Source: Glycomyces harbinensis (GTDB taxonomy: Bacteria > Actinomycetota > Actinomycetes > Mycobacteriales > Micromonosporaceae). From it: 64,000 bases of DNA. Under the pieces are notes generated by a model, which searched no databases, was not told the origin of the DNA, and saw only the letters and a program-made list of their open reading frames with translations. Position 1 is the stretch's first letter; each line of letters begins with the position of its first letter. This document shows, piece after piece, positions 45,930 through 55,205 of the stretch. Both the position numbers and the translations under genes were made by a program. The stretch covers positions 269,836 through 333,835 of the forward strand of contig NZ_FNAD01000007.1 in NCBI RefSeq assembly GCF_900101745.1, in the 5' to 3' direction.

Positions 45930-46661
45930 ATGCCCGGCGCCATCGCGGCGTTCGGCCGCAACGACCTGCGCAACATCCGCCGCGACAGCCTGCTCGCCGG
46001 GATCGTCTTCGGCCCGTTCATCTACGCGGCCACGATGTGGCTGCTGCCCGTGTTCACCCGATACCTCGACCGCGACCACGGCTTCGACCTGGTGCCCTAC
46101 CACGGACTCATCCTCAGCGCCTTCATCGTGGTCGGACCGATCGCCGTACTGGGCGCCGTCTGCGGGATGCTGCTCATGGACGACAAGGACCAGCGGACCC
46201 TCGCAGCGCTGCGGGTGACGCCCGCACCGCCGACGGGCTACCCGCTGTACCGCGCGGCGACCACCGTCGCCGCCACCGCGGTCTCGCTCATGGCCGCGAT
46301 GGCGCTGACCGGGCAGGTCCCCGCCGAGATCATTGCCGCCTCCGTCCCAATTACCGTCCTATGCGGACTCAACGCCGCGATGGTCGGCTTCGGCCTGGCA
46401 GCCCTGGCCCGCAACAAGGTCGAGGGCCTGGCGATCGTCCGTGCGATCGGCATGCTGCTGTTCGGACTCCCCATGGTGCCGTTCTTCTTCGACCACCCGG
46501 CGATGCTCGGCTTCGGACTCATCCCCACCTACTGGCCCGCCAAGGCCTTTTGGGAGGTCTGGGACGGCGGCAACCCGTGGCCCTACCTCGCGGCCGGAAC
46601 GGCCTACGCCGGCGCGATCGGCTGGTGGCTGCTCAAACGACTCGCCTCGCAGAAAGCCTGA
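45930..46661 (+). CDS. ABC transporter permease 2
   Basis: A 243-residue membrane protein with six helices. GRNDLRNIRRDSLLAGIVFG precedes the first helix, and LLMDDKDQRTLAALRVTP is the loop corresponding to that of permease 1. The start follows the previous stop by one base, with GAAGGAGG upstream. Together with the ATPase it likely makes a two-permease exporter; the substrate is unknown. Confidence 0.88.
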   Translation: MPGAIAAFGRNDLRNIRRDSLLAGIVFGPFIYAATMWLLPVFTRYLDRDHGFDLVPYHGLILSAFIVVGPIAVLGAVCGMLLMDDKDQRTLAALRVTPAPPTGYPLYRAATTVAATAVSLMAAMALTGQVPAEIIAASVPITVLCGLNAAMVGFGLAALARNKVEGLAIVRAIGMLLFGLPMVPFFFDHPAMLGFGLIPTYWPAKAFWEVWDGGNPWPYLAAGTAYAGAIGWWLLKRLASQKA

Positions 46662-46683
46662 GCCCCTGCAGAAAGGCCCACCC

Positions 46684-47490
46684 ATGATCACGGCGACGGC
46701 ACTCGACGGCACCAGTGTGCGCGCCCACGACGAAGGACAGGGCCCGGCGATCCTGCTCCTCCACGGCGGCATGGACGACGGCGCGTCCTGGAAACTCGTC
46801 ACCCGTCGCCTCAGCCCGCGGTTCAGAACGCTGCGCCTGCACCGCCGGCAGTACCGGCTGGACCTCACGGCCGGCGGCAGATGCACGATGGCAGAAGAAG
46901 TCGAACACGTGCGCGCTCTCGTGAAACTCGTCGGCGAGCCGACGCTGATCGTCGGACACTCGTCCGGCGCGGTGCTGGCGCTGGAGACACTGGCGGCGAT
47001 GCCTGAGGCGTTCGCCGGCGCGGTGCTGTACGAGCCGCCCTGCGTGATCGGACCGCCGCTCGGCGGAAAGGCGCTGGCCAGGGCGCAGGCCGCTATGGAC
47101 GCCGCGAAGCCGGGCAGGGCGCTGGCGATCTTCATGCGCGATATCGTGCAGGCCCCGGCGTCGGCCGCCTGGATGTCGGCGGCCGCGATTCCGCTGTTTC
47201 CTCGAATGCGTCGCCTTGCCCAGCACCAACTCGACGACTGCGCGACCATCGACGAAGTCGGCCTGCGGCTGGACGTGTACGCGCGTATCGACCTGCCCGT
47301 CGTCCTGCTCGGCGGTGAACGAAGCCCTGCACATCTGGGCGAACGACTGGACGCACTGGAACGCGTCATGCCGAACACCGAACGGGTGCGACTGCGCCGC
47401 CAGGGTCACGCCGCGACCAGTCTCGCACCGGCCAAAGTCGCCGAGGTCATCGCCACGCTTGGCGACAAGCTGCGAAAGCCGCCGCAATAG
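46684..47490 (+). CDS. Alpha/beta hydrolase
   Basis: A 268-residue hydrolase. The oxyanion region is ILLLHGGMDDGASW, the nucleophile elbow VGHSSGAVLAL (Ser near 96), and the late His is in LRRQGHAATSLAP. It is not closely similar to the hydrolase at 35544. The gene follows permease 2 by 22 bases and is probably the last gene of the regulator-exporter operon. It may act on the exported or sensed compound, but that is inference. Confidence 0.85.
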   Translation: MITATALDGTSVRAHDEGQGPAILLLHGGMDDGASWKLVTRRLSPRFRTLRLHRRQYRLDLTAGGRCTMAEEVEHVRALVKLVGEPTLIVGHSSGAVLALETLAAMPEAFAGAVLYEPPCVIGPPLGGKALARAQAAMDAAKPGRALAIFMRDIVQAPASAAWMSAAAIPLFPRMRRLAQHQLDDCATIDEVGLRLDVYARIDLPVVLLGGERSPAHLGERLDALERVMPNTERVRLRRQGHAATSLAPAKVAEVIATLGDKLRKPPQ

Positions 47491-47629
47491 TTCCTGGACG
47501 AGAACCCGCTGTGGGGCTGTACGAGGAACCTCCGCGTTCTTTCATCGGATCGTAAGGATCTCGGCGTGCGTTCACCGTGCCCGACAGGCAGGATGGAAGG
47601 GCGAACCCCCTGTCGAATGGAGTACTGCG

Positions 47630-48208
47630 ATGAAGCGCACCGTCATCGGAGCGGTGGCCGTCGCGGCCGTGCTCACACTGGGCGCCTGCAGTGCAGGAGC
47701 GCCCGACGGCGCCGTGGACGAGACCACCTCCTCGGGCGAAACCACCACCGCCCCGAACGAGCCGACGGCCGAAACCGAACCGGATGCCGCCGTCCCGGAA
47801 CTGCTGGGCTTCACCGCCACCGACATCGACGGTGACGCCTTCGAGGGCGCGTCGCTGGCCGGTTCGCCCGCGGTGCTGTGGTTCTGGCAGGAGGACTGCC
47901 CGATCTGCCAGAGCCAGGGGCCGGATGTGGCGGCGCTGATCGCCGATCACGGGGACCGGGTCGCCGTCGTCGGCATCGCCGGGACCGGCCTGTACCGCAC
48001 GAGCACCGACGAGCAGCGTCAAGCATTCGTCGAGGACACGGGCACGGGCGATGCCACACATTTGCAGAGCCCCGATGGGGAGCTGTGGACCCGGTTCGGT
48101 GTGACCTCCCAGAGCACCTACGTGCTCCTGGACTCATCGGGTGAGATCGTCGACAGCGGCTCGTTCTCGGGCGGTGAACTGGACGAGAAGGTCGCCGAAC
48201 TGAGCTGA
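47630..48208 (+). CDS. Thioredoxin-like (TlpA/redoxin) lipoprotein
   Basis: A 192-residue secreted thiol protein. The signal peptide ends in a lipobox (VLTLGACSAG), so Cys20 would be lipidated. An acidic Thr/Glu/Pro linker follows to about residue 60. The thioredoxin fold has its active site in LWFWQEDCPICQSQ (CPIC). It resembles the TlpA/DsbF/Rv2878c group that reduces or oxidises extracytoplasmic thiols. It is convergent with ccdA, only four bases apart; CcdA would be the natural electron donor across the membrane. Confidence 0.9.
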   Translation: MKRTVIGAVAVAAVLTLGACSAGAPDGAVDETTSSGETTTAPNEPTAETEPDAAVPELLGFTATDIDGDAFEGASLAGSPAVLWFWQEDCPICQSQGPDVAALIADHGDRVAVVGIAGTGLYRTSTDEQRQAFVEDTGTGDATHLQSPDGELWTRFGVTSQSTYVLLDSSGEIVDSGSFSGGELDEKVAELS

Positions 48209-48212
48209 ACGC

Positions 48213-48989
48213 TCATCCGCCGAACACCGACCGCACGATCTCCTCGAGGGAGCGCTGCACCGTCCGCGCCCCTTCGACCACCGGGTCGGACGGGTCGCCG
48301 CCGCCGAGGACCCGCATGTCCCACCACCCGTAGTACGCCACGTAGAGTCCGGCGACGAGCAGCAGGGCGCCGACGACTCGCGTGACCTTCGGGTACTGCC
48401 GCTTCATCCAGGCCACCATGCCTTGGCGCGCCAAAGCGATGGCGAGCGAGACGGCGCCGACGACCAGCGCCATGCCGAGCGCGTAGGTCAGGAACACCAG
48501 GGTCCCGCCGAGCACTGAGGCCGAGCGGAACGTCTGCGCCATGACCGCCAGGAACGGGGCCACGGTGCACGACAGCGACGCGAGCGCGTACAGGAGCCCG
48601 AACACGGTCATCGATCCGAACGAGCGCCGCACCTCGCGGCCGCCGATGCGCGGCAGGAACGACGGCAGCTCGCGGCCGAGCAGTAGCCACATCCCGACTG
48701 CGGCGACCGACACGCCGACACCCACGGTGACCCACGGCAGTACCGCTGCCAGGTTCACCGCGACGAACGAGATGACGAGCCCGAACGCGCCGAAGACCGC
48801 CACGAATCCGGTCGTCACCGCGAGCGAGAACAGGCCGGCCCGGGCCAGGGCCTGCCGCCGCGTGACCACTTCCCCGGCTTCGCCGCTGATGAGGAAGCCG
48901 GCGTACACCGGCAGGAGCGCGAAACCGCACGGGTTGACCGCGGCGACCGCGCCCGCGATGAGCGCGAACGCGAGAGGGAGTTCGACCAT
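48213..48989 (-). CDS. ccdA: CcdA/DsbD-type cytochrome c biogenesis membrane protein
   Basis: A 258-residue protein with six helices that would pass reducing equivalents from cytoplasmic thioredoxin to extracytoplasmic thiol proteins. The two redox cysteines are in AAVNPCGFALLPVY (about residue 20) and LASLSCTVAPFLAVM (about 139). The N-terminus VELPLAFALIAGAVAAVNPC is typical of CcdA. It is encoded convergently to the thioredoxin-like lipoprotein and its likely partner. Confidence 0.92.
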   Translation of the reverse strand: MVELPLAFALIAGAVAAVNPCGFALLPVYAGFLISGEAGEVVTRRQALARAGLFSLAVTTGFVAVFGAFGLVISFVAVNLAAVLPWVTVGVGVSVAAVGMWLLLGRELPSFLPRIGGREVRRSFGSMTVFGLLYALASLSCTVAPFLAVMAQTFRSASVLGGTLVFLTYALGMALVVGAVSLAIALARQGMVAWMKRQYPKVTRVVGALLLVAGLYVAYYGWWDMRVLGGGDPSDPVVEGARTVQRSLEEIVRSVFGG

Positions 48990-49387
48990 GCGGGAATTGT
49001 CCCGCGCCCGCGGCCCCGGGCCCGCGAATCCTTCTTACAGTCCGCTGAACTCTCGAGTGTCTCTCGCCGCTTTCCGCTCAACCGGAGGGATCGTGGACCG
49101 CTCGCCATCCGAACCTGACGACTGGAGTCATCCCACGTACTCCGAATCCGGCTCCATCGAACCTCGAAGGCCACGCACCGAACGCACCGACGGCCTTGTG
49201 GCATGGGGACCGTGAAGCCTCCTCCATGAACGACTCCGGAGCTAGGGAGCAGCGCTACTGCGAGGGGCGCGTCGACCGCTGGCCAACCCACGGCAACGGC
49301 GAATCCGGCGGCAACGACCACACCGTCAGCCGGGCCGTGCGAACTGTTGGCCGGACTCGTCGGGGTTCCTTCTTGGGCGCCAGCGCA
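48990..49387. other. Intergenic region next to transposase remnants
   Basis: About 400 bases without a supportable gene. The ccdA promoter should lie near 48990-49080. I recognised no element. Confidence 0.4.
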
Positions 49388-49615
49388 CTAGAGACGTTGT
49401 GTGTCAGGCAGGTCGAGGATGCCGATGCCGTCGAGTACGGCGGCGGCGAGGGCGGCCAGGAGAAGCGCGGCGAGGAGCGCTCCGGTGATGCGGCCGATGG
49501 GATGTCCGAGGTTGACCGTCCACTGTGATCCACCGACGCGTTGGTGGACGAGTACGGCGGGGTCGTCGCGGTTGGCGTAGACGAGGCCGCCGAGGTGCCA
49601 GTGGCGGTCGGTGTC
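49388..49615 (-). pseudogene. DUF5808-like membrane protein, truncated 5' end
   Basis: The C-terminal 73 codons read RHWHLGGLVYANRDDPAVLV and then QWTVNLGHPIGRI, followed by a helix (ALLAALLLAALAAAVLDGIG). This is the DUF5808 pattern (W-x-GG-Y-N-DP...). Upstream, the frame runs into the antisense of a transposase end near 49615, so the original N-terminus is gone. The longer open frame to 49846 is therefore an artefact of the junction. Confidence 0.65.
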
Positions 49616-49726
49616 GCGCGGATGAAGACCTGGAAAGTGCTGCGAGACTGCCGCCTCCGCGGCGACGGCGTCGCGGTGGCGATGTTCGGAATCGCCCGGC
49701 TTCACAACCTCGCACGCACCGCCTGA
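49613..49726 (+). pseudogene. IS5-group transposase C-terminal fragment
   Basis: The plus strand reads ARMKTWKVLRDCRLRGDGV, then FGIARLHNLARTA and a stop at 49726. This is the conserved end of DDE_Tnp_4-type transposases (MKTWKILRDCRL... IARLHNL). No upstream catalytic core is present. It could be the other end of the same element type found at 38930. Confidence 0.7.
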
Positions 49727-49897
49727 ACGACACCGAGTTCGCCAGAACACCACTGTTATTGGCAACGCTCGGAACAATAACGGGACAGCCTTTAGGAGGA
49801 GGTCGACAACTTTCGCATCCTCGTTGTCGGGACTATTGAAAAACACAAAGTCGTGGCGATATCGGCTGCTCGCGAAGCCACTTGAGCGTGAAGCAGA

Positions 49898-50131
49898 TTA
49901 TGCAGCCATGGCAAGGTTTTCAAGCAGGCCGAGTACCTCGGTCCAATCACTTTTTCCTGGCTCTGCCCCCCAAGGGGGGGACGCCCATAGTGGGATGAAC
50001 ACTCCAGCTCCCGCTAGAAGGGATCCTGCTATGCCCAGGAGATGGCTGTACGGCGTCAGTAGCGGGATATCCTTGGCCGGGCCTGCCAGCCAAGTTGCAA
50101 AGGCAACCGCTCCGGCGGCGCTCAACGACAC
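49898..50131 (-). CDS. Small hypothetical membrane protein
   Basis: A 77-residue frame from GTG 50131 with two hydrophobic stretches (LSAAGAVAFATWLAG; LLGIAGSLLAGAGVFIPLWA) and an acidic, Trp-containing tail. The upstream codons in frame also look protein-like (RRRLRRRWLHV), but no start codon is available before a stop, so the N-terminus is doubtful. The DNA is less GC-rich than the surroundings. I do not recognise a family. It diverges from the repeat-protein operon at 50308, and its position suggests, but does not show, a link. Confidence 0.45.
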   Translation of the reverse strand: MSLSAAGAVAFATWLAGPAKDIPLLTPYSHLLGIAGSLLAGAGVFIPLWASPPWGAEPGKSDWTEVLGLLENLAMAA

Positions 50132-50307
50132 GTGGAGCCATCTTCGCCGGAGTCTGCGACGTTGTTTTCGCGAGATCCCGATGCTTCAATCATGCCAGAA
50201 GCTACCCCGTTCCATGGGCCCAAGGGTGGTGCGACGGTCGGTGAGCCCTTTTGTGAGGGCTCGATGCTCGCGTAGGTGCGGTCATCACAAGTGCGACACT
50301 GTGTCCT

Positions 50308-52065
50308 GTGAACCGTATTCGCCTGGTGTGGAGATGGGCGCTCGCCCCGGTGGCGGTCCTCGCCGGGTACGCCGGTGTCGCACTCGCGGTCAGGAGCAGC
50401 GGCATTCGCGGTCAACGGATCGCGGAATGGTTGCAGCGCAACGCGGTAGTGCGCATCAACCGCCATGCTTCGTTGTTCCCGGAACTGTTGTCGAACCTCG
50501 GCATAACCTATGAGGAGCTGTCGCGCCGAGGTTTCCCGGAGCTGCTGACACCGGCCATCGCCGCTCACGCGACCGCGGAGCGGTGCATGCCGTCCGGGGA
50601 TCCCCAGCGTACGACCGTCCTCAGCAATCTCGGGTCCGCTCTGCTTGAGCGCTTCGAACGCTCCGGGAGTGACCGCGATTTCAAGGCGGCCACATCGGCA
50701 TTGGAGCGGGCATGGTTCGGTTGCACCGAGGGTCATCCGGATCGAGCGGTCATCGCCACGAACCTCGCCGCTGCGGCGGCACTGCATCCCCAGGCGCACA
50801 ACGACCTCGGTGCCGCCCGCGAGTGCGTGCGCTGGTGCACCCTCGCCGTCGAGGAGCTGGGATCCGATGATCGATCCGATGTGATCGTTCAGGTCACGTG
50901 GGGCAAGGCGCTGCTGAACATCGCCGAACTGACAGGTCGGTCCGCGGACTTGAAAGCCGCGGTCGACCGGCTCGACACCGCCGTGAGTGTCGCAGAAGCG
51001 GCTGGTCACGAGGTGTCGCATGCGCGTGCCGCCTTTGCTAGCGCGCTGCGGCGCACCGGCCGGATCGACGACCTCGACCGATCGATCGCACAACTGCGGC
51101 TCGCATTGGAGGCGACACCGCTCACGCACGTCCACTACCGTCGAGACCGAACCGCGAGTTTGGCGGTCGCGCTTGCCGAGCAGTTCCAGCGCACGCATGA
51201 GGGCGACGATATCGATACGGCGATCTCCTTGCTCGAATCGCTCGCAGCAGGCGAGGCCGAGACGAGGCAGGAAGTGCGCCACCGCGCGAATCTCTCCGTC
51301 GCTCTCATGGAGCGAGCGGACTCCGCCGCCGCCAAGCACGGCGACCTGGATCGCGCCATCGCACTACTCGCCGAACTCACTGCTGGCGACCTGGATCCGT
51401 CCATGGCGCCCTGGCTTTGGGGCGCCTACGCCGACGGGCTGGTCGACCGCGGCGACGAGACCGAGCAGCGGAACGACTTCGCAACCGCGAGGGACGCGGC
51501 GGCTGCGGCGGTTCGGTTCGCACCGCACGACAGCCCCGCGAAGGCCCGCCTCCTGGGCACCGCGGGAGAAGTCGTCCTGGCCGAGTTCCGCGGATCCGGA
51601 CGGGCCGAGGCATTGGACGACGCCGCCACCTTCTTCGCGCGATCACTCGACGTCCCTTCGGCTGGTCCGAGAACCCGTATTCGCTCCGCGCTGCTGCTGG
51701 CGCATTGCGCCGCGATCGCATCGGACTGGGAGCGGTCGATCGCGGCGTACGACAGCGGCCAGCGGCTGATCCCACTGCTGCTCACTCCCGATTTGCCGCC
51801 GTTGGACGGCATGCACTTGGTCAAAGAGCTCGCCGAGGCGAGCCAGGACGCCATGGCCGCGAGCATCAACCTGGGGCGCGTCGACGAAGGCCTGGTTCGC
51901 TTCCACCTGTGGCGGGGTCTCCTGCTGGGGCGGGAGCGCCGCCACCGTGAGCAGTGGACGCGCCTGGAGGACAAACGGCCGGACCTCGTCGGGCGCCTGC
52001 GGGTGATCGCGGAGCGACTCGAAGCGACCGAAGCGGATCCTTTGGCCCGCAGGGGTTCATTGTGA
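50308..52065 (+). CDS. TPR-like repeat protein A with N-terminal membrane helix
   Basis: A 585-residue protein. A transmembrane helix (about residues 10-28, ALAPVAVLAGYAGVALAV) is followed by about eight helical repeats of the type found in actinobacterial TPR-CHAT proteins. Examples are SALLERFERSGSDRDF, ALRRTGRIDDLDRSI and AEQFQRTHEGDDIDTAI. The last 80 residues (DEGLVRFHLWRGLLLGRERR, then RLEDKRPDLVGRLRVI) correspond to the linker that precedes a CHAT protease domain in fused relatives, yet the protein ends there. The gene overlaps the next by four bases (GTGA). A free-standing CHAT protein is encoded in the facing operon. Proposed role: membrane-anchored sensor or adaptor; this is inference. 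Confidence 0.72.
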   Translation: MNRIRLVWRWALAPVAVLAGYAGVALAVRSSGIRGQRIAEWLQRNAVVRINRHASLFPELLSNLGITYEELSRRGFPELLTPAIAAHATAERCMPSGDPQRTTVLSNLGSALLERFERSGSDRDFKAATSALERAWFGCTEGHPDRAVIATNLAAAAALHPQAHNDLGAARECVRWCTLAVEELGSDDRSDVIVQVTWGKALLNIAELTGRSADLKAAVDRLDTAVSVAEAAGHEVSHARAAFASALRRTGRIDDLDRSIAQLRLALEATPLTHVHYRRDRTASLAVALAEQFQRTHEGDDIDTAISLLESLAAGEAETRQEVRHRANLSVALMERADSAAAKHGDLDRAIALLAELTAGDLDPSMAPWLWGAYADGLVDRGDETEQRNDFATARDAAAAAVRFAPHDSPAKARLLGTAGEVVLAEFRGSGRAEALDDAATFFARSLDVPSAGPRTRIRSALLLAHCAAIASDWERSIAAYDSGQRLIPLLLTPDLPPLDGMHLVKELAEASQDAMAASINLGRVDEGLVRFHLWRGLLLGRERRHREQWTRLEDKRPDLVGRLRVIAERLEATEADPLARRGSL

Positions 52066-54266
52066 ACTCCGACCTTCGAGCGCAAATCGCCGAACTGCAG
52101 GTGCGCTTGCAGCGCTACCTGGCCGACGATGATGCGTCCGGCCTGCTGGCCCCCGACACGCTGACGCTCCTCGGTGCTATCGACGCACCGCTTCGCGGAC
52201 GCGAGATCCTAGCTCCGCCAACACTCATCGCCCTGCTGGGGAAGTCCCGCTTCGCACGCTTTCAGGTGCTCCCCGAACCGGAAGGCATGCGCGAACTGGA
52301 ACAGGCCGTCCTCTGGTTCAGCAGGCTGCGGCGCCTCCGCCCCGACCTGGTCCCGGCGGGGATCGCGGCGCTCTTCGACAATGGCCAGTTCATCCCCGGT
52401 GATCCCGAGTTCGCCGATCCGGAGTTCCTCACCGACGAGCAGATGAACACCGCCATCGGCGAACTCGAGGAATTGGCTGCCGGCGGGGAACAGCGCACGC
52501 GCTGGCTGGTCGCACTTGCCGCCTATCTCGTCGCCAGGTACGAGCGCGGTGGCCGCGATGTTGATCTCGACGATGCCGTGCGGGCCGGCCGCGCGGTCCT
52601 CGCGGATCCGCACGCCTCCGTCCAAGAAGTACAGGCGGGTGGCGCCAATCTCGCTGCGGCCCTGTTGAGCAGGTACCAGCGGTGGACTGATCGCGCCGCG
52701 CTCGACGAAGCGGTCGGGCTCTATGCCGCGTCCGCCGCCGATCGAGGATCGGCCGCCGACCATGCCAACGCCGCCATGGCGCACCTGACCCGCTTCGAGG
52801 CCCTCGCTGAACCTCCCGACCTCGACCGCGCCGAGCGCCACGGCCGTTCGGCGGTCGTATCGACCTCCGCGGGCGACCCTTCGCTGCCGGCGCGGCTCTC
52901 GAACCTCTCGATGGTGTATCGAGCCCGGTACGAGGTGAGCGCCGACGCGGACGCACTCAGGGAGGCGGTGGACCTCGCCGAGCAGGCGCTGGAACACGGC
53001 GAAGCCGGCCTGCCCGAACGGGCCCGGCGCCAGAGCAACCTGTGCGTCGTCCTCGCGACACGGTTCGACGTCACCCGCGACCGATCCGACCTCGACCGTG
53101 CCGTCGAGTTCGGCCGGCTCTCGCTGGAGCCGGGACTCGCCGACGGAGCCCAGAGCCGGGTCTCCAATCTCATGCTGGCGCTCCAGACGCGAGGCGGTCG
53201 CTACGGTCAGGTCGCCGATCTTCAGGAGGCGCTGCGGCTCGGCAGGGAGATGGCCGACCGTCTGCCGCACGGCCATGCCGACCGGCTCGATCTCCTGAGC
53301 AATGCCGCCGGTGCGGCGATGACCTGGTTCGACTGGACCGGCGACTTGGACGCGATCGACGCCGCGGTTGCGCTGGGCAGGGAAACGGTCGGCGACGCGA
53401 CGCCCGCCGCCCGCCCGTGGTTGCTCCACACCAATCTCTCCATGCACCTGCTCGCGCGCTTTGAAGCGTATGAGCAGCCCGAAGACCTGGACGCAGCCGT
53501 GCACCACGCCGAAGTCGGCGCGGCGGACGTGAGCGGTCCGTCCGCCTCCTTCGCGACCGCCTACTCGAACCTGGCCTTGTGCAGTCGAACCCGCTTCGAA
53601 CGGACCGCCGTCGCCGACGACCTCGCCGTCGCCATGGCGGCCGCACGCCGCGCGGTCGCGGAGGCCTCATCGGAAGACGGCGACCTCGCCGGATTCGAGA
53701 CCAACCTCGCCCTCAGCCTCTGGGTCGCGGGCGAATATCAGGAAGCTCTGGCGAACGCACGAACCGCATACGATCGCTCGCTCAAGACCGGCGGTGCCGC
53801 GAACGCGGCCTATACCGCCAACTTCGCTCGCATGCTCGACAATCTCAACAGTGAGCCTGACCGGGCGCTCCGCCTCTGGGAGCAGGTCGCGGCGAATCGG
53901 TCCAGCCCGGTTCCGCTGCGCATCGAAGCCGGCGTGGCGGTTGCGCAGGCGCATCCCCCAGGGTCGGGCGAGCGGGCGGCCGCCTACAGGACGGCCGCCG
54001 AACTGCTTCCCGAAGCGGCATGGCACGGCATCGGTCCGCAAAGCCGCCTGCGACGGCTGAAGGCCTGGCAGGGCCTCGCACGCGATGCGAGCGCCGCGCA
54101 ACTGGCCTCGCACGGGCCCGAGACTGCACTTGCCCTGCTCGACGGCACGCTGTCGCAGATGTGGGCCCGCGAAGTGCGACTGTCGGCCGAACAGGCGCGG
54201 TTGCACGCGGTACGTGCCGATCTCGCCCTCAGGTTTGAGGAGCTGCGGCGGGCGCGCGCCCGCTGA
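52062..54266 (+). CDS. TPR-like repeat protein B
   Basis: A 734-residue soluble protein made largely of about nine repeats of roughly 48 residues. Each has a motif such as LVARYERGGRDVDLDDAV, ATRFDVTRDRSDLDRAV or LARFEAYEQPEDLDAAV, closely related to the RFERTGDLADLDAAI unit of repeat protein C. The C-terminus (ALALLDGTLSQMWAREVRLS, then RADLALRFEELRRARAR) again matches the segment just before a CHAT domain, and then the protein stops. The start is GTG 52062, overlapping the preceding stop. Its end lies nine bases from the end of the facing operon. Confidence 0.75.
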   Translation: MNSDLRAQIAELQVRLQRYLADDDASGLLAPDTLTLLGAIDAPLRGREILAPPTLIALLGKSRFARFQVLPEPEGMRELEQAVLWFSRLRRLRPDLVPAGIAALFDNGQFIPGDPEFADPEFLTDEQMNTAIGELEELAAGGEQRTRWLVALAAYLVARYERGGRDVDLDDAVRAGRAVLADPHASVQEVQAGGANLAAALLSRYQRWTDRAALDEAVGLYAASAADRGSAADHANAAMAHLTRFEALAEPPDLDRAERHGRSAVVSTSAGDPSLPARLSNLSMVYRARYEVSADADALREAVDLAEQALEHGEAGLPERARRQSNLCVVLATRFDVTRDRSDLDRAVEFGRLSLEPGLADGAQSRVSNLMLALQTRGGRYGQVADLQEALRLGREMADRLPHGHADRLDLLSNAAGAAMTWFDWTGDLDAIDAAVALGRETVGDATPAARPWLLHTNLSMHLLARFEAYEQPEDLDAAVHHAEVGAADVSGPSASFATAYSNLALCSRTRFERTAVADDLAVAMAAARRAVAEASSEDGDLAGFETNLALSLWVAGEYQEALANARTAYDRSLKTGGAANAAYTANFARMLDNLNSEPDRALRLWEQVAANRSSPVPLRIEAGVAVAQAHPPGSGERAAAYRTAAELLPEAAWHGIGPQSRLRRLKAWQGLARDASAAQLASHGPETALALLDGTLSQMWAREVRLSAEQARLHAVRADLALRFEELRRARAR

Positions 54267-54275
54267 GGCACCGGC

Positions 54276-54884
54276 TCAACGCGGGGGAGGGCATGAGGTC
54301 ACCGGTCGCAGCCGCGCCACCTCGTCGAGGTCGATGGTGACCTTCTGCCCGTTCGACTCGAGCGCGAGCACTCCATTGTCGATGTGTACCGGTTTACCAC
54401 ACCAGGTTCCCCCTGAGTCCTCGGACACCTCGAGGAAGGGGCCCCGGGCCGCGGGTCCGTACCAGGAGATCGCGACGCCCACCATCAGTGCCGCCACCGC
54501 GACGCAGGCGCTCACGAGTCCTTTGCGGAGGTTCCTCATCGTCGTATCGGACAGCTCCCGGTCAGTGGTCGCAGGCGGCACCGACTTCAAGGGCCCGTAC
54601 GCGGCCTGGAAGAGGTAGTACGCGGTGACCGCGGAGAGCACGACGGTGAAAGCGAGCACGGCGCCGACGGCGATCGCCCAGGCCGGCGCGAGGGCCGAGA
54701 TGTCCGACCGCCCTTTGACCAGGCTGAATGCTAGCCCGACTACCAGAACTGCACCGACGCCTTTCGCCCAGCTGGCGGCCCTGGTCCGGGACAGGAGCAG
54801 TTCCTCGGCCGTCGTCCGCCGACGCCGCTCGTTGTCGGCGACGACCTGCTCGATCGGACGTTCACCGCCCTGTTCCGGGTTCAA
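54276..54884 (-). CDS. Three-helix membrane protein with external domain, last gene of the CHAT operon
   Basis: A 202-residue protein. Helices are at about 42-60 (GVGAVLVVGLAFSLV), 70-96 (WAIAVGAVLAFTVVLSAVTA) and 129-150 (LVSACVAVAALMVGVAISWY). A C-terminal domain of about 50 residues, with two cysteines (GTWCGKPV, TSCPPP), follows. No ATG or GTG fits. A TTG at 54884 overlaps the previous stop (TTGA), so a coupled TTG start is proposed. I do not recognise a family. Its place behind a caspase-like protease makes a membrane effector or protease target a reasonable guess, not a finding. Confidence 0.6.
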   Translation of the reverse strand: MNPEQGGERPIEQVVADNERRRRTTAEELLLSRTRAASWAKGVGAVLVVGLAFSLVKGRSDISALAPAWAIAVGAVLAFTVVLSAVTAYYLFQAAYGPLKSVPPATTDRELSDTTMRNLRKGLVSACVAVAALMVGVAISWYGPAARGPFLEVSEDSGGTWCGKPVHIDNGVLALESNGQKVTIDLDEVARLRPVTSCPPPR

Positions 54885-55183
54885 TGCACGATGTCCCAGA
54901 CAGCGCCGCACCCGGCCGAGCCGGCGGGACGGTTCTTGTGGTCGAGCCCGCAATCGCACACCACACCTATAGGTTGCGGTGCTGTGGCCTTCTTTCGGGC
55001 CCCGAACCCCGAGAGATACTGGCCCTCGTAGTTCATGACCTTGAAGCTGCCGTTGCAGCGGCGGCAGATCACGGTGTACTCGATGCCGCCAGCGACCTTG
55101 GCCTGCGGCATCGAGCCGGCCGAGACGTCGGCCAGCCTGGTCAGCGAGTACTTCACGGTTTGGTGCTGCGGGGGCGGGCTCAT
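54881..55183 (-). CDS. Small zinc-ribbon-like protein in the CHAT operon
   Basis: A 100-residue protein with CRRCNGSFKV (CxxC) and VVCDCGLDHK (CxC) plus a later GCGAVW, a set able to hold one or two zinc ions. The ATG at 55183 has GGAG six bases upstream and is preferred over the GTG at 55198. It lies 22 bases after the CHAT gene and overlaps the membrane protein gene by four bases. No family is recognised; a nucleic acid- or protein-binding ribbon is likely. Confidence 0.65.
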   Translation of the reverse strand: MSPPPQHQTVKYSLTRLADVSAGSMPQAKVAGGIEYTVICRRCNGSFKVMNYEGQYLSGFGARKKATAPQPIGVVCDCGLDHKNRPAGSAGCGAVWDIVH

Positions 55184-55205
55184 CGCTGCTCCGTTCACGG
55201 TCAGA

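Noticed and set aside
52062..54266. Calling repeat protein B a CHAT protease
   Set aside because: The protein ends at the pre-CHAT linker; no His/Cys catalytic motifs are present.
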